Source: JBCCQH01 sp039024435 (GTDB taxonomy: Bacteria > Bacteroidota > Bacteroidia > J057 > JADKCL01). From it: a stretch of 64,000 nt of DNA. Position numbers and translations under genes: made by a program. How positions within the stretch are numbered: the first letter of the stretch is position 1; each line of letters starts with the position of its first letter. The notes beneath the pieces were generated by a model. The model saw only the letters and a list, made by a program, of their open reading frames with translations, was not told where the DNA came from and did no database searches. Shown here piece after piece: positions 8,083 to 16,525 of the stretch. Where the stretch lies: positions 27,179 to 91,178 of the forward strand of contig JBCCQH010000011.1 in assembly GCA_039024435.1 (NCBI GenBank). The letters are read 5' to 3'.

Positions 8083-9036
8083 TCAATCAGAGCCTCGGGA
8101 AGCGGGGACGTCCGCCTTGGAACTGGTGTCGGTAGGGAGGGACATGTCAAGCGTCGGACTTCGGCCTTCGGTGCGGCTCCGCGAAACCTTCTCCTTGGCG
8201 GTGCCACCGGATCCATCGGCGTCTTCCTGTTCCGAATCGCTCTCAATCCCAAAAATCATCTCTTCCAGGCCCTCCTCCGGTTCTTTGCCGGAAATGAACA
8301 GGTCGACTTCGGAGCCGAGCTTGATCGAGTCGCCCGGAATAAACTTGGGATTTTGCCGGGTGACGGTATAGTCTTCTTCGGGCGCATCTGGCAGGAAGCG
8401 GATCACCCCGACATTCAGACCGGCCCGGTGCAGCATTCCAATCGCGGTTTGGTAGTTTTCACCGACCAACTCAGGAATGTCGACGCGTTGTTCGCCTTGC
8501 CCCTTGCCTACGCGCAGCACGATCTTGCTGTATTTGGGAAGGGTGTCCCCTTCGCTGAGGCGTTTGCCTTTGAAGAAGGCCGCCAACACGAGATTTTTGT
8601 ATTGGTGGGGCACGTATTCCATCTTCTCAATGACGAGGTTGGCGCCTTCCAGGCGCAGCTTGGCTTGGTACTGAGAGACGCCCTCCACGTCGGGGAGGGT
8701 GACCATCGGGGGGAGAACCTTGTTGACGGTGAGGTAGATGCGGCGGCCCGGTTTGACCTTGCTGAATCCAAGGGGATCCTGGGCCAGAATTGTCATCGGC
8801 GGCAGACCGCTCTTGTAGTGGGAATCGACCACTTCGTAGCGCAATCCGATTTCGTCCAGTTTGCCTTCTGCGTCATCGAGCGCCAGTTCGGTCACTTCCG
8901 GAACGAGCACCGACTCACCGTGATTGGTGTAATTGGGCAAAAAGACAAAGAAAAAGAGGACGTAAGTTGCCCCCCCGAGCAGGACCAGCCCCAGAATGGT
9001 GAACCAGAACTCTCTGGATTTGAGGTATCTCCACAT
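8083..9036 (-). CDS. Membrane-anchored PASTA-repeat protein
   Basis: 317 residues from the ATG at 9036 (MWRYLKSREFW...). One transmembrane segment at about residues 10-31 is followed by three PASTA-type units, visible as VLVPEVTELALDDAEGKL, VTLPDVEGVSQYQAKL and VDIPELVGENYQTAI. Each has a short strand, a helix and a 'G-L-x-y-e' strand, and the units end in strands such as KPGRRIYLTVN. The last 60 residues are acidic, then Ser/Thr-rich and probably disordered. There is no kinase domain. PASTA units bind cell-wall muropeptides in other proteins, so a periplasmic wall-related role is inferred. TACTTTTG at 9042-9049 on the minus strand lies five bases before the ATG. Confidence 0.88.
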   Translation of the reverse strand: MWRYLKSREFWFTILGLVLLGGATYVLFFFVFLPNYTNHGESVLVPEVTELALDDAEGKLDEIGLRYEVVDSHYKSGLPPMTILAQDPLGFSKVKPGRRIYLTVNKVLPPMVTLPDVEGVSQYQAKLRLEGANLVIEKMEYVPHQYKNLVLAAFFKGKRLSEGDTLPKYSKIVLRVGKGQGEQRVDIPELVGENYQTAIGMLHRAGLNVGVIRFLPDAPEEDYTVTRQNPKFIPGDSIKLGSEVDLFISGKEPEEGLEEMIFGIESDSEQEDADGSGGTAKEKVSRSRTEGRSPTLDMSLPTDTSSKADVPASRGSD

Positions 9037-9041
9037 AGAGA

Positions 9042-9049
9042 CAAAAGTA
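9042..9049 (-). promoter_or_regulatory. Bacteroidota-type -7 box (TACTTTTG) for the PASTA gene
   Basis: Read on the minus strand, TACTTTTG is followed by five bases and then the ATG at 9036, the same geometry as upstream of hxpB. This suggests a leaderless mRNA. Confidence 0.45.
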
Positions 9050-9289
9050 GTTAAAATGCTAGATAATTTATCGGTTTGTGCTCGGGCGGCCCCGGGAAGT
9101 TTCCACAGGGTATTCCACAAGGGAACTCATGATGTGAGTACGCATCTGGAGGGATATGGTTGGCGGAAGTTGGGTGGGAGGCAAACCGCGGCTGACCATT
9201 CCGGGTTACTTGGACCAAATGTGCTGACCAGGTTCAAATTTGGGGTTCAGGCGAAGTGGCTTTACTTAGAAGCGGTTTAAATTCAACCC

Positions 9290-9424
9290 TGTGATTTTCC
9301 TACGGCATCTTTTTCCGCCCCTCTTCAGCTATTTTCTCGCCCATAGCTTTGGCTGTGGACTCCAAGATGAGCTTCGATGGACAAAAAAATCTGCGCCAGC
9401 AAATCTCACAAACCAATTTTGAAC
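9290..9424 (+). repeat. Dispersed structured repeat, family 2, copy A
   Basis: 135 bp aligning without gaps to the reverse complement of 63866-64000; by hand count about 114 positions are identical. It holds a hairpin CATAGC-TTTG-GCTGTG (9342-9357) whose partner copy has a compensatory change. It lies in the 528-bp gap between the PASTA gene and the next gene. A GNRA-type hairpin GGGCC-GAAA-GGCCC follows at 9532-9545. Confidence 0.85.
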
Positions 9425-9564
9425 CGCCTCTTACCGAAAGAACAAGAAATTTGTTCTATGTAGTGGTTGGGATCGGGCGCCTACGGCGAACAAATTTCCG
9501 GACGCGGGCGGTGAATCCCCAAACACCGCTTGGGCCGAAAGGCCCTCCCTGATCAATGCCGCCC

Positions 9565-10560
9565 TCAAAATCGACAATCGCTCGTGACCATGGCCTGCAC
9601 CAAGCTTACCAAAAGGTGCTGGCGCCGGTCCAGGATGCGCTGCCTGAAGCGGCTAAGGAGCGGCTGCTTTGCCCAAATCAAAGGGGTGTGGTGGCGCCAC
9701 CCGGCATCGGAGCCGGCACATGCTTGTAAGTTGCGCGCGATCCGGGGCAGATTTCCCGGTATTTGGGCCGGCAATTCACTCACCAGGCGCAAGGTTGCCC
9801 GATAGAGCGCCCGCAGATCTTCCTCCCGCCCGATGGCCCGGGGATCGATCTCGTCCAATGGATCGCTGGGGGGCACGGCGGGCAGGGCTTGCTCGCTGTA
9901 GCGCAGGATGCGTTGGGTGCGGGTCAAAGCGCCGAACAGCGTGGCCATTGGGGCCAGGATCGCCCCCGGATTGGGGGGCAAGGGCGATGTGCTCGGGAGT
10001 CCCACCACCGCCAATTCGATCAGCGGATCGATGCGGGACTCCTCGATCTGGGGGCGCAGGCGATGAAGGGTGGTCCGGGCACGCTCCCGCCAGACCGGAT
10101 GGAGGTCTACCGGGAACGGATGGCATACATCGGCGGGGGCCAATCCCTGCCGCAAGTGGTGCAAGCCGCGGTGGGCATTGGCGAGTAAATGCTGCCGGAA
10201 GGTGCCTTCGGGGCCGTCTTCCGGCAGTTTGGGGGGGGCTTCCCAGGCGGGAGACGCAGGAGTCGGGATGGGAAAACTCCGCTCTCCCCCATCGATTTCC
10301 AGCAGCTCACGAATGCGGGATTGGGGAGTAGCGTAGACCTGTAAAAAATCGGCATTTTTCTTGACTTTATAGCCCGCACCCAGATGCGCGGAAAGTTGGG
10401 CAACCAGCTCGGACGGTTCATCGGCTCCAATTGGGGCGACGAGTTCGGACCGGCGCAGCGCGAGATCGGCTAGCTCATCGGCGGGGGGGACGATCCACCG
10501 CGGGTGGACCTCCGGGTGGTGCCGGGCAAAAAAAGCGCGGGTGCGGACAGCGAGGTTCAC
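9565..10560 (-). CDS. Uncharacterised Pro/Leu/Arg-rich protein coupled to an outer-membrane gene
   Basis: 331 residues. I chose the GTG at 10560 because it overlaps the stop of the upstream gene as GTGA, a translational-coupling arrangement; a TTG one codon earlier is possible. There is no signal peptide and no clear transmembrane helix. The sequence is rich in Arg, Leu and Pro, with helical stretches such as REDLRALYRATLRLVSELP. I do not recognise the family. The coupling suggests a shared function with the membrane protein upstream, but nothing in the sequence names it. The downstream gap holds repeat family 2. Confidence 0.7.
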   Translation of the reverse strand: MNLAVRTRAFFARHHPEVHPRWIVPPADELADLALRRSELVAPIGADEPSELVAQLSAHLGAGYKVKKNADFLQVYATPQSRIRELLEIDGGERSFPIPTPASPAWEAPPKLPEDGPEGTFRQHLLANAHRGLHHLRQGLAPADVCHPFPVDLHPVWRERARTTLHRLRPQIEESRIDPLIELAVVGLPSTSPLPPNPGAILAPMATLFGALTRTQRILRYSEQALPAVPPSDPLDEIDPRAIGREEDLRALYRATLRLVSELPAQIPGNLPRIARNLQACAGSDAGWRHHTPLIWAKQPLLSRFRQRILDRRQHLLVSLVQAMVTSDCRF

Positions 10561-11213
10561 CAATGGAGGTGTTTTTGCAGGAAAGCAAATCCCAGCTCAA
10601 TGCCCAGATAGACCCGCAAGCCTTGCAGTGCCTGGCCGAAAAAGGGGAAGTCGTACCAATTCTGGACGATATTTGCGCGGTCGATTGCGCCCCGCCGGTC
10701 GATGTTGTCCAGCATGTAGTATTCCAAGCCGCCCATGAAGCCATAGGCAAAATTCTTCTTGGGTCCGTACAGCCATTGGTAGCCGACCGTCCCGCCAAAT
10801 CCCATCTGCCAATAGCTGACCTTGGAGGTAATCTGCAACTCCGGGCTGTAGTTGTGGACCCAGAGGTTGCGCCAACCGGCCATCGCCTGGACAAAGAAGC
10901 CTTGGGGGGATTTTTCCTGGGGAAAGAAATAGCGGCGCGCACCCACTCGCAACCCGATCCCATAATATTTTTGGGGAATGTCGGGCTTTCCGAAGCGGTC
11001 ATTTGCCCGACCACGCCACTGGTGGTGGTAGCCATTTGGCGCGATGTAGATAAAGTAATCCCGCCAGATTCGATGCTCTACCGACACGCGCAGTTCTTTG
11101 AACAAACCGGAGGCCGGATCTACTTTGAACAGGCGTTGTTTGCGAAACTGTCCTTTTGCTCCGCCAAACAACACCACCAGCAACAGCGGCAACAAGATTG
11201 TTCTCTTCATCAT
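10557..11213 (-). CDS. Outer-membrane beta-barrel-like protein, exported
   Basis: 218 residues with a signal peptide (MMKRTILLPLLLVVLFGGAKGQ; cleavage likely before Q). The mature part alternates aromatic and glycine residues in short amphipathic strands (DYFIYIAPNG, YYGIGLRVGARRYF, YWQMGFGGTVGYQWLYG), as in small DUF3575-like outer-membrane barrels of Bacteroidota, and ends in an aromatic residue (LHW), which fits a barrel C-terminus. A second Met follows the first, so the exact start is uncertain by one codon. It is the first gene of a two-gene unit, overlapping the next gene by four bases. Function unknown. Confidence 0.75.
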   Translation of the reverse strand: MMKRTILLPLLLVVLFGGAKGQFRKQRLFKVDPASGLFKELRVSVEHRIWRDYFIYIAPNGYHHQWRGRANDRFGKPDIPQKYYGIGLRVGARRYFFPQEKSPQGFFVQAMAGWRNLWVHNYSPELQITSKVSYWQMGFGGTVGYQWLYGPKKNFAYGFMGGLEYYMLDNIDRRGAIDRANIVQNWYDFPFFGQALQGLRVYLGIELGFAFLQKHLHW

Positions 11214-11703
11214 TTAAAGATAGAGAATTTCCGATTATCTGATTTTCGATTTCTGATTGGCGCACTTCGAGCGCGCACCCTACAATTAACTCAACTGATC
11301 GCGAAACCTGATTTCTTCCCGGAGCTACGGGGATTCAAATCGACAAGTTCGGATGAATTACGATCAAGGAAGCCCACGATTTCAATCGCAATTGCCCATA
11401 GGCAGATAACCAGGGCAATAGAATCCGCAAAAAGCGCCCAACCTGATCTCTTTCCTGCGGCAAGGATGGGAGGGACATGGGTCCCGCCGGACCGGCGGGA
11501 CGGAGCCCCGCGAACTCCCGGAACAGCCTGGTGCCGACGGGTCCGGACCCGGTCGGTAGCCGCCCCGAGCACACGTCCAAGCAACCAAAAGTCCCTTCCG
11601 CACGGGATCGTAGCCGCCGGCTACACTTCGTCCGGGGAAAATTTCCTCTCTCTTCCTGGGTGGAATTGAAAATTGGAGAGATTTCCATCGGAAATTCTCT
11701 GCC
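11214..11703. other. Non-coding gap with AT-rich repeat words and structured repeat copy 2
   Basis: 490 bp without a supported gene. The first 70 bases carry the ATTTCCGATT/GATTTTCGATTT words and a GCGC hairpin also seen near 6200. The structured repeat (11455-11567) lies on the minus strand, and the last 40 bases again carry GGAATTGAAAATTGGA-type words. Confidence 0.5.
11455..11567 (-). repeat. Dispersed structured repeat, family 1, copy 2
   Basis: Minus-strand copy. The variable hairpin is strongest here: GTCCCGCCGG and CCGGCGGGAC (11481-11501) form a 10-bp perfect inverted repeat around one base. A second inverted repeat, GGGTCC/GGACCC, lies next to the CCGAC/GTCGG pair. Confidence 0.85.
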
Positions 11704-13254
11704 TCATCTCCTTACCCGAAACGTGGGGCGGCCTTCTTCGCGCTTGGGGAAGAGGCGGCGGACCACGGGGCCCAGAACACGGATCGTGACCCGCTGGAAC
11801 GCGGGGATTTTCCACAGGTAATACAGTGGATTGAGGTAGAGCAACAGGCGCAAGAGCAGCCGCCAAATCTTCCAGAGCGTGCTGACACTGAGCAATTTGC
11901 TGCTGGATGAAGCGTCGTAGGTCAAAAACAAGGCCAGGGGCAGCATGACCAACACCGGCAACCACACGCCGACCCAGACCGGCAAGACACTTTCCACCGC
12001 CATCTTTTTGCCCTGAATCATCAAGACATTGAAGGTCAGGTAAAAAACGATGGAAATGATGATCGGAATTCCGGCGCCTCCTTTGCGGATGATCGCCCCG
12101 AATGGTGCCCCGATGAAGAGGAAGACCATACAGGCCATCGGCAGGGAATATTTCATGTGCAACTCGATGAGGCGTTCGCGCTGCGACTTGTTTTCGCCCT
12201 CGATGATGCTGACGGCCTTGCTGGTCAGGTTGCGGATCTTGCGGGAATTGTCCAGGGCCCGGTCCATGATGCGCCGCCGCTTGTTTTTGGGAAACTGCGC
12301 GAGAATGCTCCCGGGAGCGTTTTTGCCTTCGTAGGGCTTCAGCGCCAGGAAGGCGGTGTCCACCCGCGTCGATTTGGTGAGTTCAACCGCATACACGTCC
12401 AGTACCTCCTGCTTCACGACCTCGATACTGTCCACCGCGTCCTGCAACTCGCCCAGGTTCAACATGTACTGGTGGGAACTGAAGGCTTCCTCTTCCGTTC
12501 GTTCCAGGGCAAATCCTTCCAGATCAAATCGATAAAACAAAGTGTCGTAATACAGTCGGACAAATCCTTCCACCAGGTCAAATTTACCCCGTTGCTCCTC
12601 GGTCACTTCGTAGCTCACCCCGTCAAACAGCGTCATATTCATGTAGGTGCCGTAGGGATCCTTGCGCATGATCCCGGAATCGGCAAACACAAACCGCTGA
12701 TTGCCGCGGCCCGAAGTGTGGTCGTAGATCAGGACATTGTAGAGCATGTCCCGGCTGACATCTTTGCCCTCGATCCGGATCACATAGTTGTCGATGGCCG
12801 AGTTGAAGTGGCCCGGTTTCAGGGTAAAGGCCGGTTTCATCTGCTGTACATCGTACAGGAGGCTGTACAGCTTGAGATTGGACCAGGGAACAACGTAAGA
12901 GGAAAAGCCGAAGGAAATAAAGGTCAACACAATCGTGGCCGCCACCATCGGCCGCAGGATTTTGCGCAGGGCCAAACCGCTGGAGCGCATCGCCGCGAGC
13001 TCGTAGTTTTCCCCAAAGTTGCCCATCGTAAACAGGGAAGACAGCAATATTGAGACCGGCAGGGCAAAAATCATCTGGGCGACACTGGCAAAAAAGAAAA
13101 TCTTGACGATCACAAAGGTTTCCAGCCCTTTGCCCAGCAGATCATCTTTGTAGCGGGCGATGAACATCATCACCAAAATGAACAAAGCGATCAGGAAGCT
13201 CCTGATCAGGGGCCGAAAGTAAGACGCCAGTATGAAGCGATTGATGATTTTCAC
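11704..13254 (-). CDS. LptF/LptG (YjgP/YjgQ) family permease
   Basis: 516 residues, starting at an ATG with the family opening MKIINRFILASYF. Three transmembrane helices lie in the first 110 residues, a long periplasmic beta-jellyroll-like part spans about 130-370, and three helices follow near 375-470 (LPMACMVFLFIGAPFGAIIRKGG is diagnostic). The C-terminal tail is basic. LptF and LptG form the inner-membrane permease that, with the LptB ATPase, extracts lipopolysaccharide and feeds it to the Lpt bridge. A paralogue lies 1.6 kb away at 14807-16396. Which is LptF and which LptG cannot be told here. It is 30-50 residues longer in the tail than the enterobacterial proteins. Confidence 0.9.
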   Translation of the reverse strand: MKIINRFILASYFRPLIRSFLIALFILVMMFIARYKDDLLGKGLETFVIVKIFFFASVAQMIFALPVSILLSSLFTMGNFGENYELAAMRSSGLALRKILRPMVAATIVLTFISFGFSSYVVPWSNLKLYSLLYDVQQMKPAFTLKPGHFNSAIDNYVIRIEGKDVSRDMLYNVLIYDHTSGRGNQRFVFADSGIMRKDPYGTYMNMTLFDGVSYEVTEEQRGKFDLVEGFVRLYYDTLFYRFDLEGFALERTEEEAFSSHQYMLNLGELQDAVDSIEVVKQEVLDVYAVELTKSTRVDTAFLALKPYEGKNAPGSILAQFPKNKRRRIMDRALDNSRKIRNLTSKAVSIIEGENKSQRERLIELHMKYSLPMACMVFLFIGAPFGAIIRKGGAGIPIIISIVFYLTFNVLMIQGKKMAVESVLPVWVGVWLPVLVMLPLALFLTYDASSSSKLLSVSTLWKIWRLLLRLLLYLNPLYYLWKIPAFQRVTIRVLGPVVRRLFPKREEGRPTFRVRR

Positions 13255-13255
13255 T

Positions 13256-13263
13256 TACCTTTG
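13256..13263 (+). promoter_or_regulatory. Bacteroidota-type -7 box (TACCTTTG) for the gene at 13284
   Basis: TACCTTTG lies immediately outside the start codon of the divergent permease gene and 20 bases before the ATG at 13284. Confidence 0.5.
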
Positions 13264-13283
13264 GGCTTTATTGCCCTTCCTTC

Positions 13284-13889
13284 ATGCGTGATTCCCTTTT
13301 TGATGCTCAAGAACTCGATGTTCTGTCCGATGCCCGGTTCTTCGAATCGAAGCTGCGCATCGATGCTAAAATTACTTCGCTTTTTAGCGAATTGAAAGCG
13401 GGAATTGAAGCCGATATCGCGCAGACTGCGGATCGTCTTCCGGAAGGCTTTCCCCGCTCGGGCAGTCGGATCTACCGCGGCGAACACCACGGTCCCTATC
13501 CCTGGCGGGCGGTCGACTGCCCGGCGGGCTTTCACGGGCAAGATCACCTGGCGTTTCGGTGCCTGTTGCTGTGGGGCCATGCCTTCAGTTTTCATTTTTT
13601 TCTGCGGGGCAAATGGCTCACCCAGTACTTGCCCCGCATGCACACCCACTTTGCCGAACTCGCCGCCACCCAGCTTGAACTCAGCCGGCAGGACGATCCC
13701 TGGAAGTGGCGCTTTGACCGGGAAAGTCACCGGCCGCTGGCCGAGATAACTCCGGAAGAGCTGGACCAGCGCGCTACCGCTACTGGTTTCCTCAAGCTTT
13801 CCCGCCGGCACCCCCTCGCGGAGAGTGCAACCCTGGTCAAAACCGGGCGAGCTACTTGGCGAACCTTGCAGCGATGCCTGCTTGCCTAA
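13284..13889 (+). CDS. Conserved Bacteroidota protein of unknown function
   Basis: 201 residues, no signal peptide, no transmembrane helix. It is rich in aromatic residues and His, with YRGEHHGPYPWRAVDCP followed by HLAFRCLLLWGHAFSFHF. I recall cytoplasmic Bacteroidota proteins with a 'G-E-n-Y-k-G-l-P-y-x-x-L-D-Y-P ... F-R-t-x-F-W-W-G' pattern, and this gene fits that pattern, so I prefer it over the overlapping antisense frame. It lies 29 bp from the divergent permease gene and shares its intergenic promoter space. No function can be given. Confidence 0.7.
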   Translation: MRDSLFDAQELDVLSDARFFESKLRIDAKITSLFSELKAGIEADIAQTADRLPEGFPRSGSRIYRGEHHGPYPWRAVDCPAGFHGQDHLAFRCLLLWGHAFSFHFFLRGKWLTQYLPRMHTHFAELAATQLELSRQDDPWKWRFDRESHRPLAEITPEELDQRATATGFLKLSRRHPLAESATLVKTGRATWRTLQRCLLA

Positions 13890-14012
13890 GGCGATACGTC
13901 CGCAAAGCACAACGTTTGCGGTTGCTTCCCTACTTTCTTTCTCCCGCAGCGGACAACCGCTCGATTGCCCGCAAAAAATGGTGGTTATTGCCGTTGATTG
14001 ATCGTTCAGCGC

Positions 14013-14810
14013 TCAGTCCTTCAACTCGTATTGGTCGGCGTCCAGCCAGGCCGGAAACCGCTGTCGGTATTCGTGCAAGGGGCCGTGGGCCAGCGATGCA
14101 GTCAGCAGGCGCGGCGCCCGAAAACCGTGGTCCAGCTCCCGGCCCTGATAGTCCAAAATCGCACTGTCTCCGCTGTATTCGATGCCATTGCCGTCGGTTC
14201 CTACCCGGTTGACCCCGATGGCGTAGGCTTGATTTTCGATGGCGCGGGCCTTGAGCAGGGCATTCCAGTGCGCCGCCCGCTTGGCCGGCCAGTTCGCGAC
14301 GTAGATCACCGCATCGTACCAAAGGCGGCCTTCCCCCTCGTGGTAGTTCCGCGTCCACACCGGGAAACGCAAGTCGTAGCAAATCTGGGGACAGATCCGC
14401 CAACCCTTCACCCCAAACGCCTGCAACCGTGTCCCCATCCGGTAAACCTGGTGCTCGCCAGCCATGCGGAACAGGTGGCGCTTGTCGTAGTGCATCCCCA
14501 CCCCGTTTTTCGAGACGATGAGCAAGCGGTTGAAGTATTGGCCCTCTTCTTCAATGATGAGGCTGCCCACCACCACCGTTTCCAGGCGCGCAGCGGTGGC
14601 CTGCATCCACTGGATCGAATCCCCTTCCATCGTCTCGGCGAGCCGCGCCGGTTCCATGCTGAAACCGGTGGCAAACATTTCCGGTAAAACCACCAAGTCG
14701 TGCTTGCCTTCCTGTCCGGCCAGCATCTCCGTGGCGCGTTCCCGGTTCGCCGCCGGATCTTCCCAGGCCAAATCCATTTGCACCAAACCGATGCGAAGGT
14801 CGTCTATCAT
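14013..14810 (-). CDS. Carbon-nitrogen hydrolase, omega-amidase (YafV-like)
   Basis: 265 residues. The nitrilase-superfamily triad is complete: Glu44 (VVLPEMFATGF), Lys110 (YDKRHLF) and Cys144 (QICYDLRFPVW). CYDLRFP and PAKRAAHWNALLKARAIENQ are typical of the YafV/Nit2 omega-amidase branch, which hydrolyses 2-oxoglutaramate or 2-oxosuccinamate to the keto acid and ammonia, acting as metabolite repair in the cytoplasm. The ATG overlaps the stop of the upstream LptF/G-like gene as ATGA, so the two are translated together despite no obvious functional link. Confidence 0.9.
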   Translation of the reverse strand: MIDDLRIGLVQMDLAWEDPAANRERATEMLAGQEGKHDLVVLPEMFATGFSMEPARLAETMEGDSIQWMQATAARLETVVVGSLIIEEEGQYFNRLLIVSKNGVGMHYDKRHLFRMAGEHQVYRMGTRLQAFGVKGWRICPQICYDLRFPVWTRNYHEGEGRLWYDAVIYVANWPAKRAAHWNALLKARAIENQAYAIGVNRVGTDGNGIEYSGDSAILDYQGRELDHGFRAPRLLTASLAHGPLHEYRQRFPAWLDADQYELKD

Positions 14811-16396
14811 TGCGATTTTGCTTTGCGTGCGTTTTCAATTGCCCGGCGAGCGTCCTCCTTTTGCTTCTCCCGCAGCGCGATCAATTCTTCAATCGTCATC
14901 GTGGACCGATCCGGCCCCTTTTTGCCCTTGCGCTTGCGGAAAGGGATCCAGCCAAACAGCGTCTTGTAGATATTGTACCAGTTTTGCGAGTACATAATCT
15001 TCGAGTCGGTCGCCGATTGGTAGGTAAACAGCATCGCCAACGGAAACATAACGAGGATGGGTAGCCAAACCCCTACCCACACAGTGAGGATTTCGTCCCG
15101 GGCAAACTTTTTCCCCTGAATCATCAGGATGTAGAACAGGATAAAAAACAGGATCGAGAAGATGACCGGCAGCCCGATGCCCCCTTTCCGAATGATGGCC
15201 CCGAGCGGCGCGCCCAGAAAGAGAAACACCAAACAGGAGGTTGGCAGCATCCAGCGGTTGTTTTGCTCGATTTGGAATTTGCGGATTTTAAGCTCCTCCC
15301 GGTCGATCCGGTCCTGGATGATTCCCGCGTAATTTTTAACCGAACGCGCTTGCTGCAAAGCTTTGTTCAACAGTTCTTCTCCATCGAGGTCAGGAAACCA
15401 TTCGTGGACCGCTTTCTGAGAATCCGGCTCCAAGCGGCCATCCGCGTCGTAGGTACTGCTGTCAATCGCAATTGTCTTTTTCAAAGCGCTGTTCATGGCC
15501 GTATCTACGTGGAGGTACTTCCGGTTGTAGTCCTTGAGATCGGTGACGTACTTGTCCGTCCGGACGGCCATGCTATCGGTCGCAGCGTACAGCTCAAAAA
15601 TGTCGAGCATGTAATGGTGGTTGGCAAAGGTGGTTTCGTCCGATTCTTCCAGGTCAAAGCCGGACAAGGCCACGCGGTACTGCAAGGTGTCGAAATAGAA
15701 CCGCTGATACTGATTTTTCTTCTTTTGGTTGGGATCCTTGACCACACTTTCGTGAATCACCCCATCCCAAAGCGTCATCATGAGGTAGCCCGTCTCTAGG
15801 CTCTGGACCATCTTTCCCCGCTCCGCGAGGGTAATCCGGTTGTTGCCGACCTGATCGGTGTGATCGAAGATTTTGATGTTGTAGACGATGTCCGCTTCCC
15901 GGTCAATGTCGGTGCAATGGATCACCATTCCGTCCACGCCGTTGTAAAAGTGCCCCGCTTTCAGGGCAAAGGTTGGCTTCACGTTGCTCACGTCAAAGAT
16001 GAGCGTGTAGAGTTTCAGATTGGCCTGGGGCATAATGTAAAAAGAGAACAACAAGCTGAAAATCGTCGTGACCAATGTGATGTTCGTGAGCGGCGCCATG
16101 GTCCGAAACAAGCCGATGCCCCCCGATTTCATCGCCGCCAGTTCGTAGCGTTCCCCCAGATTGCCCATCGTGAGCAGGGAGGACAAAAGTACCCCCAAGG
16201 GGATGGCCAGGGGAACCAGCGTCATGCACGCGTACAGAAATATTTTGCCCAAAACCGCCGCCTCAATCCCTTTTCCAAAAAGATCGTCGATGTATTTGGC
16301 GAGAAACTGCAACACCAGGATGAACAAGATTACCGTGAAGGCCGCCATAAAGGGCCCCACGTAGGCGCGAAGAATAAGTTTGTGCAGCCTTTTCAA
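14807..16396 (-). CDS. LptF/LptG (YjgP/YjgQ) family permease, second copy
   Basis: 529 residues if translation starts at the TTG at 16396. The frame is open to another TTG at 16456, but no ATG exists before the first membrane helix. The 16396 start gives MKRLHKLILRAYVGPF, which aligns position by position with the paralogue's MKIINRFILASYFRPL, so I prefer it. Same architecture: three N-terminal helices, a periplasmic domain, then LPTSCLVFLFLGAPLGAIIRKGG and further helices, ending in a Lys/Arg/Glu-rich coil. Probably the second half of the LPS-export permease. The stop overlaps the omega-amidase start. Confidence 0.88.
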   Translation of the reverse strand: MKRLHKLILRAYVGPFMAAFTVILFILVLQFLAKYIDDLFGKGIEAAVLGKIFLYACMTLVPLAIPLGVLLSSLLTMGNLGERYELAAMKSGGIGLFRTMAPLTNITLVTTIFSLLFSFYIMPQANLKLYTLIFDVSNVKPTFALKAGHFYNGVDGMVIHCTDIDREADIVYNIKIFDHTDQVGNNRITLAERGKMVQSLETGYLMMTLWDGVIHESVVKDPNQKKKNQYQRFYFDTLQYRVALSGFDLEESDETTFANHHYMLDIFELYAATDSMAVRTDKYVTDLKDYNRKYLHVDTAMNSALKKTIAIDSSTYDADGRLEPDSQKAVHEWFPDLDGEELLNKALQQARSVKNYAGIIQDRIDREELKIRKFQIEQNNRWMLPTSCLVFLFLGAPLGAIIRKGGIGLPVIFSILFFILFYILMIQGKKFARDEILTVWVGVWLPILVMFPLAMLFTYQSATDSKIMYSQNWYNIYKTLFGWIPFRKRKGKKGPDRSTMTIEELIALREKQKEDARRAIENARKAKSQ

Positions 16397-16525
16397 ATCT
16401 TTTGCGTGCTTTTCGTGGCGATGGGCAAAAATACTGTCCCGGAACAGATTTTTCAATCACAAATATCACGCCACGATCCCGCCCACCGGGGATTTTCTGG
16501 CAAAGTGACCGCTTTCCTGGACAAC

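Noticed and set aside
10431..11669. 412-residue plus-strand open frame
   Set aside because: It runs across two minus-strand genes and then a family 1 repeat; its C-terminal part is simply translated repeat.
13251..13910. 219-residue minus-strand open frame
   Set aside because: It competes with the plus-strand gene at 13284-13889, which has the aromatic pattern of a Bacteroidota family and a promoter box; the minus frame would also overlap the start of the permease gene.
13901..13922. Hairpin CCGCAAA/TTTGCGG as terminator of the gene at 13284
   Set aside because: Seven-base stem but followed by no run of T on either strand; too weak to call.
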